DNA of 64,000 nt from Xanthobacteraceae bacterium (GTDB lineage: Bacteria > Pseudomonadota > Alphaproteobacteria > Rhizobiales > Xanthobacteraceae): positions 1-64,000 of the forward strand of contig JARLJA010000195.1 of the NCBI GenBank assembly GCA_031291445.1. Direction: 5' to 3'. Position numbers and translations under genes: made by a program. Shown piece after piece: positions 33,900 through 44,720 of this stretch; within the stretch, counting starts at the first letter, position 1, and each line of letters starts with the position of its first letter. A model generated the notes under the pieces. The model was not told the origin of the DNA. It did no database searches and worked only from the letters and a program-made list of their open reading frames with translations.

Positions 33900-34430
33900 A
33901 TGCAGCGCGCCAACCCGGCGGCCTTTCGCCAGGCGGCGTCGCGGTTCGTGACCGGCGTAACGGTGCTGACGGCGCTCGACACGCGGGGCGAGGTCTGCGG
34001 CATGACCGCCAACAGCTTCGTCACCGTCAGCCTGTCGCCCCCCACGGTGCTCGTCTCGGTGATGCCGGGACGGATGCACCAGGCGATTACCGCGAGCGGC
34101 CGCTACGGCGTCAACGTTCTGCCCGAGGGCGGCCGAGGATTGTCGCAGCATTTCTCGGGCCGTCCGGCCGCCGACGCCAGTCCCGCCTACGACGTCGTGG
34201 AGGACCTGCCGCGGCTTTCAAACTGCGTGGCGTTCTTTGCCTGCGAGTTGATCCGGATCGTCGACGTGAACGACCACACGCTGTTCATCGCCGAAGTATC
34301 GACCTGCGACTATTGCGACAGCACTCCGCTGGTCTTTTTCTCCAGCCGCTATCATCTCGGCCCCGGCGCGCCCGACGAGCAGGACACCGCGAGATCGGAC
34401 GAACCGCGGGCGCGGAGCCGGGTCGGATGA
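33900..34430 (+). CDS. styB: NAD(P)H:flavin reductase (StyB-like)
   Basis: A 176-residue flavin reductase of the HpaC/StyB family that supplies reduced FAD to the oxygenase. It begins MQRANPAAFRQAASRFVTGVTVLTA, then GEVCGMTANSFVTVSLSPPTVLVSV, a GRYGVNVL strand and FFSSRYHLGPG. The ATG at 33900 lies 2 bp after the EthD gene. The rest of a side-chain oxygenation pathway (styC isomerase, styD dehydrogenase) is not next to it. Confidence 0.87.
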   Translation: MQRANPAAFRQAASRFVTGVTVLTALDTRGEVCGMTANSFVTVSLSPPTVLVSVMPGRMHQAITASGRYGVNVLPEGGRGLSQHFSGRPAADASPAYDVVEDLPRLSNCVAFFACELIRIVDVNDHTLFIAEVSTCDYCDSTPLVFFSSRYHLGPGAPDEQDTARSDEPRARSRVG

Positions 34431-34434
34431 CGGT

Positions 34435-35229
34435 CTATTTCCCCGTCCAGCTCGGCTTGCGCTTCTCGGCGAATGCCTTGAGCCCTTCTTTGGCGTCCTC
34501 GGTCATGCCGAGCAGCGCGATCTGGCTCTCGGTATAGGCGATCGCCTCGTCGAACGACATCGACGCGATCGCCCGCATGGCGTATTTGCCGCGGCGGATC
34601 GCGGTCGGCGACTTGTCGACGATCCGCCCGATCAGCCAGTCGACCTTGCCGTCGAGATCGGCCGGCGCCACCACATGGTTGAGCAGCCCGGCCGCCTGCG
34701 CGGCGCGGGCGTCGAATGGCTCGCCGGTCAGGCTCCATTCGTTGATCAGGCGGCGCGGCACCAGCATCTGCAACAGGCTCATCACCTGCATGGGAAACAC
34801 GCCGACCTTGACCTCCGGCAGGCCGAACACCGCCTGGTCGGAAGCCACCGCCATGTCGGTCATGCACAACAGGCCCATGCCGCCGGCCATGCAGGCGCCG
34901 TTGACCCGGGCGATGCTGGGCTTGGTGCTGCCGGCCGCCAGCCGCAGGAGATCGGCGTAGTCGCCGTTGGGTTTGGAGAAATCGAACGCGAAGGCCTTGC
35001 CGGGCTGGGCCAGGTCGGCGCCGGCGCAGAACGCCTTGTCGCCGACCCCGGTCAGCACGATCACCCGCACGTCCGGATCGTCATGGGCATCGCGAAAGCC
35101 CTTGGTGATCCCGGCGATGACCTCGCCGTTCAGCGCGTTGCGCTTGTCGGCGCGGTTGATGGTGATCCAGAACGCCGCGCCCTTCTTGTGGTGCAGGACA
35201 GCTGCCGCGTCGCCCGACGTCTCGCTCAT
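34435..35229 (-). CDS. Enoyl-CoA hydratase/isomerase family protein, LiuC/AtuE-like
   Basis: A 264-residue crotonase-fold enzyme. The oxyanion-hole regions are KAFCAGADLAQ and GACMAGGMGLLCMTDMAV. The second catalytic Glu is in FGLPEVKVG, but the usual first Glu (GGGCEL) is replaced by GGMGLL, as in methylglutaconyl-CoA hydratases of the LiuC kind (recalled). It is the last gene of the carboxylase cluster and overlaps the biotin-subunit stop by 4 bp. It probably hydrates the glutaconyl-CoA-type product of the carboxylase. Confidence 0.82.
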   Translation of the reverse strand: MSETSGDAAAVLHHKKGAAFWITINRADKRNALNGEVIAGITKGFRDAHDDPDVRVIVLTGVGDKAFCAGADLAQPGKAFAFDFSKPNGDYADLLRLAAGSTKPSIARVNGACMAGGMGLLCMTDMAVASDQAVFGLPEVKVGVFPMQVMSLLQMLVPRRLINEWSLTGEPFDARAAQAAGLLNHVVAPADLDGKVDWLIGRIVDKSPTAIRRGKYAMRAIASMSFDEAIAYTESQIALLGMTEDAKEGLKAFAEKRKPSWTGK

Positions 35230-37262
35230 TCGCCACCTTCTTTCTGTCGCGCAGCGGGCGCGCCATCGTCCTTCGGCGCAATGTCCTGGGGCGCAATCTC
35301 CGCCACGATCCGCCCGCTGGTGACCTGGTCGCCCACGGCGGCATGAATCGCCGTCAGCGTGCCACCGATCGGCGCGACATGCACGTGCTCCATCTTCATC
35401 GCTTCCAGCGACAGGATCGGCTGGCCCGCCGCGACGACGTCGCCGGGGCGGCCATGGACCGCCACCACGCGCCCGGTCAGCGCCGCGCGCAGCTTGCCGT
35501 CGCTGCCCTGGCTCGCCGCGCGATCGGGCGCGGCATGGGTGAGGTCCCTCGCCGCGAAGGTCTGGCCGCGGGCGTGCAGATAGAGCCGCTCGCCGTCCCG
35601 CAGGAACGTGACCGTCTCCGAGATCGCCCCGCTGCGGAACCGCAGGTTGTCGGCGTCGAGCGCGTCGACCTGGAAGCCGTGGTCCGCGCCGTCGACGCAG
35701 GCCACGTAACCGCCGTCGCGGCGCCGCACGATCTCGACCTCGTGAACGCGGCCCGCGACCTCGATCCGCATCGGCAACGGAAACGCCGCAGTCAGCACCC
35801 GACCCCGTCGCCACGGCAGCGCGCCGCGGCCGACCACGAACAGCACCAGCGCGGCGAGCGCCGCCACGGGCGGGCCGTCGCCGGCCGGCGGCGCCAACAG
35901 CTCGTCCCGGTGCGCGCCGATGAAGGAGGTGGTGGCGCCGCCCTCGGCAAACACCGGATGGTCGAGGCATTCGGCGAGGAAGCCCTGGTTGGTGGTAACG
36001 CCGAAGGCGATGGTCTGGCGGAGCGCATGGATCAGCCGCCGCCGCGCCTCGTCGCGGGTCTCCCCGTGGCTGATGATCTTGGCGATCATCGAATCGTAGA
36101 ACGGCGCGATCTCGGCGCCGGAGCGCAGGCCGTGGTCGACGCGCACGCCCTGCGGCATGTCCCAGCGCAGCATGCGGCCCGACTGCGGCATGAAATCGCG
36201 CGCCGCATCCTCGGCGCACAGCCGCACCTCGATGGCATGGCCCGAGAACCGGACGTCGTCCTGGCGCAGCGGCAACGGCTCGCCGGCCGCGAGGCGCAGC
36301 TGCAGCTCGACCAGGTCGAGGCCGGTGATCGCCTCGGTGACCGGGTGCTCGACCTGCAGGCGGGTGTTCATCTCCATGAAGTAGAAATCGCCCTGCCCGT
36401 CGAGCAGGAATTCCAGGGTGCCGGCGCCTTCGTAGCCGATCGCCTTGACCGCCTTGACGGCGACATCGCCCATGCGGCGGCGCAGTTCGGCGGAGACCGC
36501 CGGCGACGGCGCCTCCTCGATCACCTTCTGGTGGCGGCGCTGCACCGAGCAGTCGCGCTCGCCGAGATGGATGGCGTTGCCGTAGCGGTCGCCGAACACC
36601 TGGATCTCGATGTGGCGCGGATCGACGATGGCGCGCTCGAGGATCACGGTGCCGTCGCCGAACGCGCTGTTGGCCTCCGAGCGGGCGCTGCGCGCCAACT
36701 CGACGAAGCTTTCGGCGTCCTTCACCAGGCGCATGCCGCGGCCGCCGCCGCCGGCGGTCGCCTTGATCATGACCGGAAAACCGATCCGCCGCGCTTCCGC
36801 CAGCAGACCGTCGTCGCTCTGGTCGGCGCCCTGATAGCCGGGCACGCAGGGCACGCCGGCCGCGGCCATGATGTCCTTGGCGCCGGCCTTGTGGCCCATG
36901 GCCGTGATCGCCTCCGGCGACGGCCCGATGAAGACCAGTCCGGCATCGCGGCACGCCGCCGCGAAGGCGGCATTCTCGGCGAGGAAGCCGTAGCCCGGAT
37001 GAACCGCGTCGGCGCCGGCCGCCCTGGCGGCGGCGATGATCGCCTCCGACCGCAAATAGGACTGCGCCGGCAACGCGTCGCCGATCGGCACCGCGGCGTC
37101 GGCCTCGCGGACATGGACCGCTTCGGCGTCGGCCGAGGAATAGACCGCCACGACGCGGTAGCCGAGCCGCCGCGCCGTTCGCATGATCCGCAGCGCGATC
37201 TCGCCGCGATTGGCGACCAGGATGGAACGAAACGGCGTCAACCGCGTGCCCTCGCCGCTCAT
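35226..37262 (-). CDS. Acyl-CoA carboxylase, biotin carboxylase/carrier subunit
   Basis: A 678-residue ATP- and biotin-dependent alpha subunit. It has a biotin carboxylase domain (about residues 10-455: SILVANRGEIALRI, KATAGGGGRGMRLV, FMEMNTRLQVEHPVTE), a linker domain, and a C-terminal biotinyl domain with EAMKMEH near residue 622. Members of this size carboxylate methylcrotonyl-, geranyl- or propionyl-CoA with a separate beta subunit. Four-base overlaps with both neighbours show tight co-translation. Confidence 0.9.
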   Translation of the reverse strand: MSGEGTRLTPFRSILVANRGEIALRIMRTARRLGYRVVAVYSSADAEAVHVREADAAVPIGDALPAQSYLRSEAIIAAARAAGADAVHPGYGFLAENAAFAAACRDAGLVFIGPSPEAITAMGHKAGAKDIMAAAGVPCVPGYQGADQSDDGLLAEARRIGFPVMIKATAGGGGRGMRLVKDAESFVELARSARSEANSAFGDGTVILERAIVDPRHIEIQVFGDRYGNAIHLGERDCSVQRRHQKVIEEAPSPAVSAELRRRMGDVAVKAVKAIGYEGAGTLEFLLDGQGDFYFMEMNTRLQVEHPVTEAITGLDLVELQLRLAAGEPLPLRQDDVRFSGHAIEVRLCAEDAARDFMPQSGRMLRWDMPQGVRVDHGLRSGAEIAPFYDSMIAKIISHGETRDEARRRLIHALRQTIAFGVTTNQGFLAECLDHPVFAEGGATTSFIGAHRDELLAPPAGDGPPVAALAALVLFVVGRGALPWRRGRVLTAAFPLPMRIEVAGRVHEVEIVRRRDGGYVACVDGADHGFQVDALDADNLRFRSGAISETVTFLRDGERLYLHARGQTFAARDLTHAAPDRAASQGSDGKLRAALTGRVVAVHGRPGDVVAAGQPILSLEAMKMEHVHVAPIGGTLTAIHAAVGDQVTSGRIVAEIAPQDIAPKDDGAPAARQKEGGE

Positions 37263-38881
37263 GGCCGCGCCACCGAGAACTGCATGCGCTGCGGGCTGCG
37301 GCGGTCGCCGTCACGGCAGATCCGCAACACCTCGGCGAGCACCGCGCGGGTGTCGCGCGGATCGATCACGCCGTCATCGAGCATCCGCGCGCTGGTGGCG
37401 AACACGTCCATCTGGTCGTCGAACACCGCGGTGATCTTGGCCTTCAGGGCGTCGAGCTGGTCGCGGTCGACCGGCTTGCCGCGCCGCGCCGCCGCCGCCT
37501 CGGTCACGATCGCCATGGTTTCCGCCGCCTGCTCGCCGCCCATCACCGCGGTCTTGGCGTTGGGCCAGGAGAAGCAGAAGCGCGGAGAGAAGCCGCGCCC
37601 GCACATGCCGTAGTTGCCGGCGCCGAACGAGGCCCCGCAATACAGCGTGATCTGCGGTACGCTGGCGCTGGTCACCGCCTGGATCATCTTCGAACCGTGC
37701 TTGATCATGCCGGCCTCCTCGTAGGCGCGGCCGACCATGTAGCCCGTGGTGTTGTTGAGGTAGAGCAGCGCGGTGCGCGACTGGCAGCAGGCCTGGATGA
37801 AATGGGTGGCCTTGTTGGCGCCGTTGGGATCGAGCGGGCCGTTGTTGGTGATGATGCCGACCGGTAGGCCCTCGATGGTGGCGTGGCCGCACACCGTCGC
37901 CGGGCCGTAATTGACGCCGAATTCGACGAAATCGGAATCGTCGACGATCCGCGCGATGACCTCGCGCATGTCGACCGGACGCTTGTGATCCATCGGCATG
38001 ATGCCGAGCAGTTCCTCGGCGTCGTAGCGCGGCGGCTTGAATCCGTTGGCCTCGCCGTCGCCCGCGACGGGATCCCAGTTGAGGCCGGCGACGATGTCGC
38101 GCGCGATCCGCAGCGCGTCGCGGTCGTCCTCGGCGAGATAGTCACCGAGCCCGGAAATCGTGGTGTGCATCTCGGCGCCGCCGAGTTCTTCCTCGGTGGC
38201 GATCTCCCCCGTGGCGGCCTTGAGCAAAGGCGGCCCGGCGAGAAACGCCCGGGTCCGGCCACGCACCATGACGATATAGTCGGACAATCCGGTCTGGTAG
38301 GCGCCGCCGGCGGTCGACGATCCGTGGGTCACGGTCACCACCGGCAGGCCCGCCGCGGACAGCCGCGCCAGGTTGCGGAACAGGCTGCCGCCGCGAACGA
38401 AGTCCTCGACGTGGTAACGCATCAGGTTGGCGCCGGCGCTCTCCACCAGCTGGATGAACGGCAGCCGGTTTTCCAGCGCGATCTCCTGGATCCTGAGCTT
38501 CTTGTCGAGCCCCTTGGGCTGCAGCGCGCCGGCGTCGATCCCGGAATCACTGGCGCTGATCATGCAGCGCACCCCCGAGACGATGCCGATGCCGGCGATC
38601 AGGCCGCAGCCGGGGATGCTCTTGTCGGGATCGGGGGTGTCGAGGCGGTAGCCCGCCAGCGTCGACAGCTCCATGTAGGGCGTATCGGGATCGAGCAGCA
38701 GCGCCACGCGCTCGCGCGGCAGCAGCTGCCGGCGGGCATGAAACCGCTCCTTGGCCGCCGCGGAGGCGGTGCGCGCCCGTTCCTCCAGCGTCCGGATGCG
38801 GTCGATCAGCGCCAGCATGCCGCTGCGGTTGGCTTGGAAGCTGTCGGCGGATGTCGCGACGGCGGTTTCGATCACGGCCAT
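37259..38881 (-). CDS. Acyl-CoA carboxylase, carboxyltransferase (beta) subunit, GCC/MCC-like
   Basis: A 540-residue carboxyltransferase that moves CO2 from biotin to the acyl-CoA. It carries two crotonase-like halves: ISASDSGIDAGALQPKGLDK and THGSSTAGGAYQTGLSDY in the first, and NNTTGYMVGRAYEEAGMIKHG, SFGAGNYGMCGRGFSPRF and VMGGEQAAETMAIV in the second. The second half reads more like geranyl-CoA carboxylase AtuC than methylcrotonyl-CoA carboxylase, judged from memory. Paired with the adjacent alpha subunit. Confidence 0.88.
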   Translation of the reverse strand: MAVIETAVATSADSFQANRSGMLALIDRIRTLEERARTASAAAKERFHARRQLLPRERVALLLDPDTPYMELSTLAGYRLDTPDPDKSIPGCGLIAGIGIVSGVRCMISASDSGIDAGALQPKGLDKKLRIQEIALENRLPFIQLVESAGANLMRYHVEDFVRGGSLFRNLARLSAAGLPVVTVTHGSSTAGGAYQTGLSDYIVMVRGRTRAFLAGPPLLKAATGEIATEEELGGAEMHTTISGLGDYLAEDDRDALRIARDIVAGLNWDPVAGDGEANGFKPPRYDAEELLGIMPMDHKRPVDMREVIARIVDDSDFVEFGVNYGPATVCGHATIEGLPVGIITNNGPLDPNGANKATHFIQACCQSRTALLYLNNTTGYMVGRAYEEAGMIKHGSKMIQAVTSASVPQITLYCGASFGAGNYGMCGRGFSPRFCFSWPNAKTAVMGGEQAAETMAIVTEAAAARRGKPVDRDQLDALKAKITAVFDDQMDVFATSARMLDDGVIDPRDTRAVLAEVLRICRDGDRRSPQRMQFSVARP

Positions 38882-38914
38882 GGGCGGCTCTGGGTCCTTG
38901 GGTAGCTTGCGGGA

Positions 38915-40507
38915 TCAGGCGTTGAAGTGGTCGACGAACTTGTGGCGCAGCTCGACCTTGCGCAGCTTGCCGGTCGCGGTCATCGGCATCTCGTCGAGGA
39001 TGCGTAGCAGCTTCGGCACCTGGAAGCCGCCGAGATGGCCGCGACAGAATGTCAGCAACTCGGCCTCGTCGGCGTGCGCGCCCGGCTTCAGCTTGACGAA
39101 GGCCGAGACCGCCTCGCCCCATTGCGGGTGCGGCAGCCCGACCACCGCGGCATTCTGCACGGCGGGATGGGCGAGCAGCGTCTCCTCGATCCGGACCGAG
39201 GCGACGTTCTCGCCGCCGGACTTGATCATGTCCTTCTTGCGGTCGATGAACAGCACTTCGCCGTACTCGTCGATCAGCGCGAGGTCGCCGGTGTGATGCC
39301 AGCCGAACTTGCGCGCGGCGGCGGTGGCATCGGGATCCTTGTAGTAGCCGAGCATGACGTTGGGGCCACGATGCACCAGCTCGCCGATCTCGCCGCGCGG
39401 CAGCAGGCGCCCCTGGTCGTCCATGATCGCGGTCTCGTTGACGATCAGCGACTCGCCCCAGTAGTTGCCGAAGCGCTCGAGCTGGCGGTCGGGCTGCGAC
39501 ATCGTGGTCGCCGGATACATCTCGGTCTGGCCGCTCGACAGCACGAAATTGGGGCACAGCTCGGCCATGGCCCGCTCGAGCAGCGGCCGTCCCATCGGCG
39601 CCATGGTGTACATGCAGACGCGCAGGCTCGACAGGTCGAATTCCTTGCGGCGCGGATGGTCGAGGATCGCCTGGTACATCAGCGACAGGCCGACGAACAC
39701 CGTGAGGCGGTCGCGCGCGATCGCCTGCATCGCCACCACCGGATCGAACCCGCGCATCAGCGCCATCTTGCCGCCGACCGCGAGGTAGCTGAGCAGCAGA
39801 ACGTGACCGGCGCAGTGGAACAGCGGAAACTGGCCGGTGATGCCGTCATTGCGGGTCAGGCTCATTTCGACCGCGTTGCTCATCACCGCCATGACCACCG
39901 CGAGATGGCAGTGCATCGCGCCCTTGGGCCGCGACGTGGTGCCGCTGGTGTAGATGATCATGGCGAGGTCGCGCTCGTCGAACTCGACCTCCGGCTCGAC
40001 GTCGGACTGGCCCGCGATCAGGTCCGTGAAGCTGGCAAGCCCCTGCCCGCCGGCGGTTCCGGTCAGATCGATGGCGATGCGCTCGAGGCCGCGGCGATCG
40101 AGCCCGGCCCGCCGCTCCGGCTGGGCGTTGAGGTTGTCGTCGATCACGGCGAAGCGAACCTCGGCGTGATCGAGGATGTAGTCGGCGTCCTCCGGTCCGA
40201 GCATGGTGTTGATCGGCACCCAGACCAGGCCGGCGCGGTGAATGCCGAACAGGGCTTTGACGAACTCCACCGAGTTGTTGCAGATGGTCGCGATCTTCGC
40301 GCCGGACGTCAGCCCCCGTCCCAGCAGGTAGTTGGCGAAGCGGTTGGCATCGCGGTCGATCTCGGTATAGGTGACCTTGCGCTCGCCGTCGGTGAGCGCG
40401 ATGCGCTCCGGAAAACGACGCGCCGAGCGCCGCAGGATGTCGCCCACCGCCACCCGCCCGATCCGTCCCGGTCCCGGCACCCCGCCCGTTGCCGCCAGAT
40501 CACTCAT
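38915..40507 (-). CDS. AMP-dependent acyl-CoA synthetase
   Basis: A 530-residue acyl-CoA ligase in the carboxylase cluster. Motifs: YTSGTTSRPKGAMHCH, SSGQTEMYPATT, HTGDLALIDEYGEVLFIDR, KDMIKSGGENVASVRIEE and the catalytic Lys in MTATGKLRKVELR. The gap to the carboxyltransferase gene is 33 bp. It probably activates the branched or unsaturated acid that the pathway degrades (inference from context). Confidence 0.9.
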   Translation of the reverse strand: MSDLAATGGVPGPGRIGRVAVGDILRRSARRFPERIALTDGERKVTYTEIDRDANRFANYLLGRGLTSGAKIATICNNSVEFVKALFGIHRAGLVWVPINTMLGPEDADYILDHAEVRFAVIDDNLNAQPERRAGLDRRGLERIAIDLTGTAGGQGLASFTDLIAGQSDVEPEVEFDERDLAMIIYTSGTTSRPKGAMHCHLAVVMAVMSNAVEMSLTRNDGITGQFPLFHCAGHVLLLSYLAVGGKMALMRGFDPVVAMQAIARDRLTVFVGLSLMYQAILDHPRRKEFDLSSLRVCMYTMAPMGRPLLERAMAELCPNFVLSSGQTEMYPATTMSQPDRQLERFGNYWGESLIVNETAIMDDQGRLLPRGEIGELVHRGPNVMLGYYKDPDATAAARKFGWHHTGDLALIDEYGEVLFIDRKKDMIKSGGENVASVRIEETLLAHPAVQNAAVVGLPHPQWGEAVSAFVKLKPGAHADEAELLTFCRGHLGGFQVPKLLRILDEMPMTATGKLRKVELRHKFVDHFNA

Positions 40508-40560
40508 CGCATCCTCCGCCTCGTCGCGCGGGATTGCGTCCCGCTGCCTTTATCGTGTGG

Positions 40561-41427
40561 TCAATGCGCCAGCTTGAAGATCCGCCGGGCCTCGGCCGGA
40601 CTCGCGATCTCGCGGCCGGCCTGGCGCGCAATGGCCGCCATGGTTTCGATCAGCTGGCCGTTCGACGTCACCTTGCTGCCGTCGGGGCGGTAGAAGGTGT
40701 CCTCGAGCCCGGTGCGCAGATGGCCGCCGAGCTCGGCGCAACGCCGGTGCAGCGGCCAGATCTCGGCGCGGCCGATCGCGGTCACCTGCCAGTTGGCCTC
40801 CGGCAGCTTCAGTTTGAGCAGGATCGGCAGCAGGTCGGGATCGGCCGGCATGCCGGAAGCCACCCCCATGACGAAATTGTATTCCAGCGGCCCGTCATAC
40901 ATTCCGGTCTGCCGGTACATGGCGACGCTGCGCACGATGCCGACGTCGAAGCACTCGAATTCCGGCATCGAGCCGGCGTCCTTCATGGCGTCGAGGTAGG
41001 CCTGGATCTTCTGCGGCGGATTGTCGAACACGTGCGGGGGCCAGGCCCAGGTGCCGTCGGCCTTGACCTTGAGATAGTTGAGCGACCCGGCATTGCACGC
41101 CGCCATCTCGGGGCGGGTCTCGCGGATGCAGGCGAGCGCGCCGGCATAGTCCGGGCCGGTCACGCCGGTGGTATGGTTGATGATGACGCCGGGACAGGCC
41201 TCGCGGATCGCCTGCTGGATCTCGCGCGACACCGCGACCTCCCACGACGGCAGATGTCCCTTGCCCGGCGCCTGCTGGCGCAGGTGCACGTGCATGACAC
41301 TGGCGCCGGCGTCGAACGCGGCCCTGGCCTCCCGCGCCATTTCCTCGGGCGTGACTGGAACGTGGTGCTGCTTGGGATCGGTCAGCACGCCGTTGAGCGC
41401 GCAGGTGATGACGGCCTTGTCACTCAT
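40561..41427 (-). CDS. Beta-keto acid cleavage enzyme (BKACE, DUF849)
   Basis: A 288-residue TIM-barrel Zn enzyme of the family founded by 3-keto-5-aminohexanoate cleavage enzyme. Family members condense a beta-keto acid with acetyl-CoA, giving acetoacetate and a new acyl-CoA. The metal motif is in GASVMHVHLRQ, and VIINHTTGV, FECFDVGIVRSVAMY and HLRTGLEDTFY follow the family pattern. The Glu in RTGLED fits the active site. It is placed 53 bp before the acyl-CoA ligase on the same strand, in a spot where a lyase would be expected for Liu or Atu pathways. Confidence 0.87.
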   Translation of the reverse strand: MSDKAVITCALNGVLTDPKQHHVPVTPEEMAREARAAFDAGASVMHVHLRQQAPGKGHLPSWEVAVSREIQQAIREACPGVIINHTTGVTGPDYAGALACIRETRPEMAACNAGSLNYLKVKADGTWAWPPHVFDNPPQKIQAYLDAMKDAGSMPEFECFDVGIVRSVAMYRQTGMYDGPLEYNFVMGVASGMPADPDLLPILLKLKLPEANWQVTAIGRAEIWPLHRRCAELGGHLRTGLEDTFYRPDGSKVTSNGQLIETMAAIARQAGREIASPAEARRIFKLAH

Positions 41428-41543
41428 GTTGGTTCACGGCTCCGGTCCACGGTGCGCGGCCACCGGATTTTGGGCGGCAGGCGCGGATGATCAGGTCATC
41501 GCGACAATGGCCATGGGACGAAGCCGGTTCTTGCGTTTACCCG

Positions 41544-42353
41544 CTAGTGGACCGCCTGCCGGTCGACCCGCGGCTCGCTGCGATAGATCGCCAGATCGCG
41601 CGAGCCGGTGAAGATCGCGCGCGGCTTCAGCCCGTAGAAGCGGCGGATCGAATGGGAGAAGTGGGTCGAGTCCGGATAGCCGATATCCTGGGCCAGATGC
41701 GCGAAATTGAGGTCCTCGTTGACGAAGTGAAGCAGGTGGCGCGCCCGCTTCCAGGCCCGGAAGGCGCGGAAGCAGACCCCGGTCTCGTCCTTGAACAGGT
41801 GCAGGAAGCGCGACTGCGACAGCCCGGTCTCGCGGGCGCAGTCCTGCGCCGTCATTGCCCGCTCGGGATTTTCAACCAGGCGGGCGACGGTGGCGGCCAC
41901 CCTGGGATCGAGGTGGCGCGGACGCAGCGGCGCCCCGAAAACGATCCGGTCGAACTCGGCGGTGGTCATCTCGGCCGGTCGCAGGGCACCGACGCGGATG
42001 CCGTCATACACCGCGCCGATGCGTTGCCGGACCGCTGCACCGTCGGGCCCGGCAAGCCGGCTCGCCAGGACCGCCAAGTCCGCCGACGGCACGGTCTCGG
42101 GTTCGATGATGACGCACACCACCGTCGGGTGGTCGCTCACCACCGTGTGGGAAACGTAGGGTGGCACCACCGCCATGGTGGTCGCGCGGTCGGACCGGCC
42201 GTCGCGCGTGACCGTCAGGCTGCCCTCAAGGGCGCAGTAGATATGAAAGCCGCCGGAGGTCTTTCCCCGCGGCCGACCGAGCAACCCGGCATAGAACACC
42301 CGCTGCGGACTGATCAGCATCAGGTGGCCGGACGGACGGCGCTCGCTCTTCAT
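41544..42353 (-). CDS. AraC-family transcriptional regulator
   Basis: A 269-residue regulator. An N-terminal cupin-like sensor (SGGFHIYCALEGSLTV, VVPPYVSHTVV) is followed by a C-terminal double HTH (about residues 155-250: MTAQDCARETGLSQSRFLHLF, then FAHLAQDIGYPDSTHFSHSIRRFYG). It lies between the acyl-CoA dehydrogenase and the BKACE gene, all on the minus strand, and is the likely local activator of the cluster. Gaps of 116 bp and 198 bp on its sides could hold its promoters; I found no clear dyad there. Confidence 0.88.
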   Translation of the reverse strand: MKSERRPSGHLMLISPQRVFYAGLLGRPRGKTSGGFHIYCALEGSLTVTRDGRSDRATTMAVVPPYVSHTVVSDHPTVVCVIIEPETVPSADLAVLASRLAGPDGAAVRQRIGAVYDGIRVGALRPAEMTTAEFDRIVFGAPLRPRHLDPRVAATVARLVENPERAMTAQDCARETGLSQSRFLHLFKDETGVCFRAFRAWKRARHLLHFVNEDLNFAHLAQDIGYPDSTHFSHSIRRFYGLKPRAIFTGSRDLAIYRSEPRVDRQAVH

Positions 42354-42551
42354 GGTCTCTCCCGGAACAGTCTTGTCGTGGAACCGACCGCCGCGGGAGC
42401 CGCGACGGAATCAGGATGCCACCACCCCTCTGCGGGGGCGCCGGGAGCATACATCAATCGAAGGCGATGTCATCGCCGCACAAAGCGCTGCGATATCAAA
42501 ATGGTGAACTCTCGCGGATGCGGGTCACAAATCCGTCGCCGGAGCGTATTT

Positions 42552-43730
<1,179 letters not shown>

Positions 43731-43897
43731 TCTGCGGCTGACGCCGCTTCAATGATGCGAATTGAGGCACCAATCTTGCGTTAAGTCGCTGGTCCGCACC
43801 GGGCACCCCGGCGCGCGGCAGACACCGATTGATCAAACCGGCGGAATGGGTTCAGATAGCAAGGTCCAAGCCTGTCCTCGGAGCCGCGGGAGCCGTC

Positions 43898-44635
43898 GTG
43901 ACCATCAAAGCCGTCGTGTTCGACGCCTACGGCACTCTGTACGATGTCCAGTCCGTCGCCGACGTGGCCGAGCAGTGCTTTCCCGGCCACGGCGACGTCA
44001 TCACCCAGATCTGGCGCTTGAAGCAGCTCGAATATACCTGGCTGCGCTCATTGATGGAACGCTACGAGGACTTTACCACGGTGACGCGGGAATCGCTCGT
44101 CTTCACGCTGCGCAGCCTCGGCCTCGCCCAGGAGCCTGCCGTCGTCGCACGGCTGATGGAGCGCTATCTGCGGCTCGATCCCTACCCGGACGCAGGCTCC
44201 ACGCTCGCGGCGCTCGGCCGCTACCAGCGCGCGATCCTCTCGAACGGCAGCCCGGCGATGCTGAAGGCGCTGGTGAAGGCGACCGGCCTCAACCAGCTTC
44301 TCGACGCCACCATCAGCGTCGATGCCCGCAAGGTGTTCAAGCCCAGCCCATTGGCCTACACCCTGATCGAACAGGTGCTCGGGACCCCGCCGGCCGAGGT
44401 GTTGTTCGTGTCCTCGAACCCGTTCGACGTCTGTGGCGCCAAGTCCTTCGGACTCAACGTCGCATGGATCGAGCGCGTGCCGGCCGCGGCCCTGGTGCAA
44501 GACCTCGCGCAACGCGATCGCATCGCCCCGCGAACGCTCTTCAATATCCTGCGGGCCCAGCCCGAAGAGCTGGGATTTGCCCCCGACTACCGCGTCAGTG
44601 CGCTGGCCGACCTGCCGGCCATCGTCGCCGGCTGA
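43898..44635 (+). CDS. Haloacid dehalogenase, type II (HAD superfamily)
   Basis: A 245-residue HAD hydrolase that would replace the halogen of 2-haloacids through an Asp-ester intermediate. Nucleophile Asp is in VVFDAYGTLYD near residue 8. Motif II is SNGSPAML, the Lys is in KVFKPSPLAY and motif III/IV is SSNPFDVCGAKSFG, matching residues known to matter in L-2-haloacid dehalogenases. The GTG at 43898 was chosen because it places the nucleophile at the usual distance; a TTG at 43829 would add 23 unrelated residues. The true substrate may differ. Confidence 0.83.
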   Translation: MTIKAVVFDAYGTLYDVQSVADVAEQCFPGHGDVITQIWRLKQLEYTWLRSLMERYEDFTTVTRESLVFTLRSLGLAQEPAVVARLMERYLRLDPYPDAGSTLAALGRYQRAILSNGSPAMLKALVKATGLNQLLDATISVDARKVFKPSPLAYTLIEQVLGTPPAEVLFVSSNPFDVCGAKSFGLNVAWIERVPAAALVQDLAQRDRIAPRTLFNILRAQPEELGFAPDYRVSALADLPAIVAG

Positions 44636-44720
44636 CCAGCGACGGCGCGGCGATCGCCGCAGCGTAATTCACCAGCCACCCGGGCTCTCGGCCCGCAAGC
44701 AAACACCAGGGAGAGACTGC

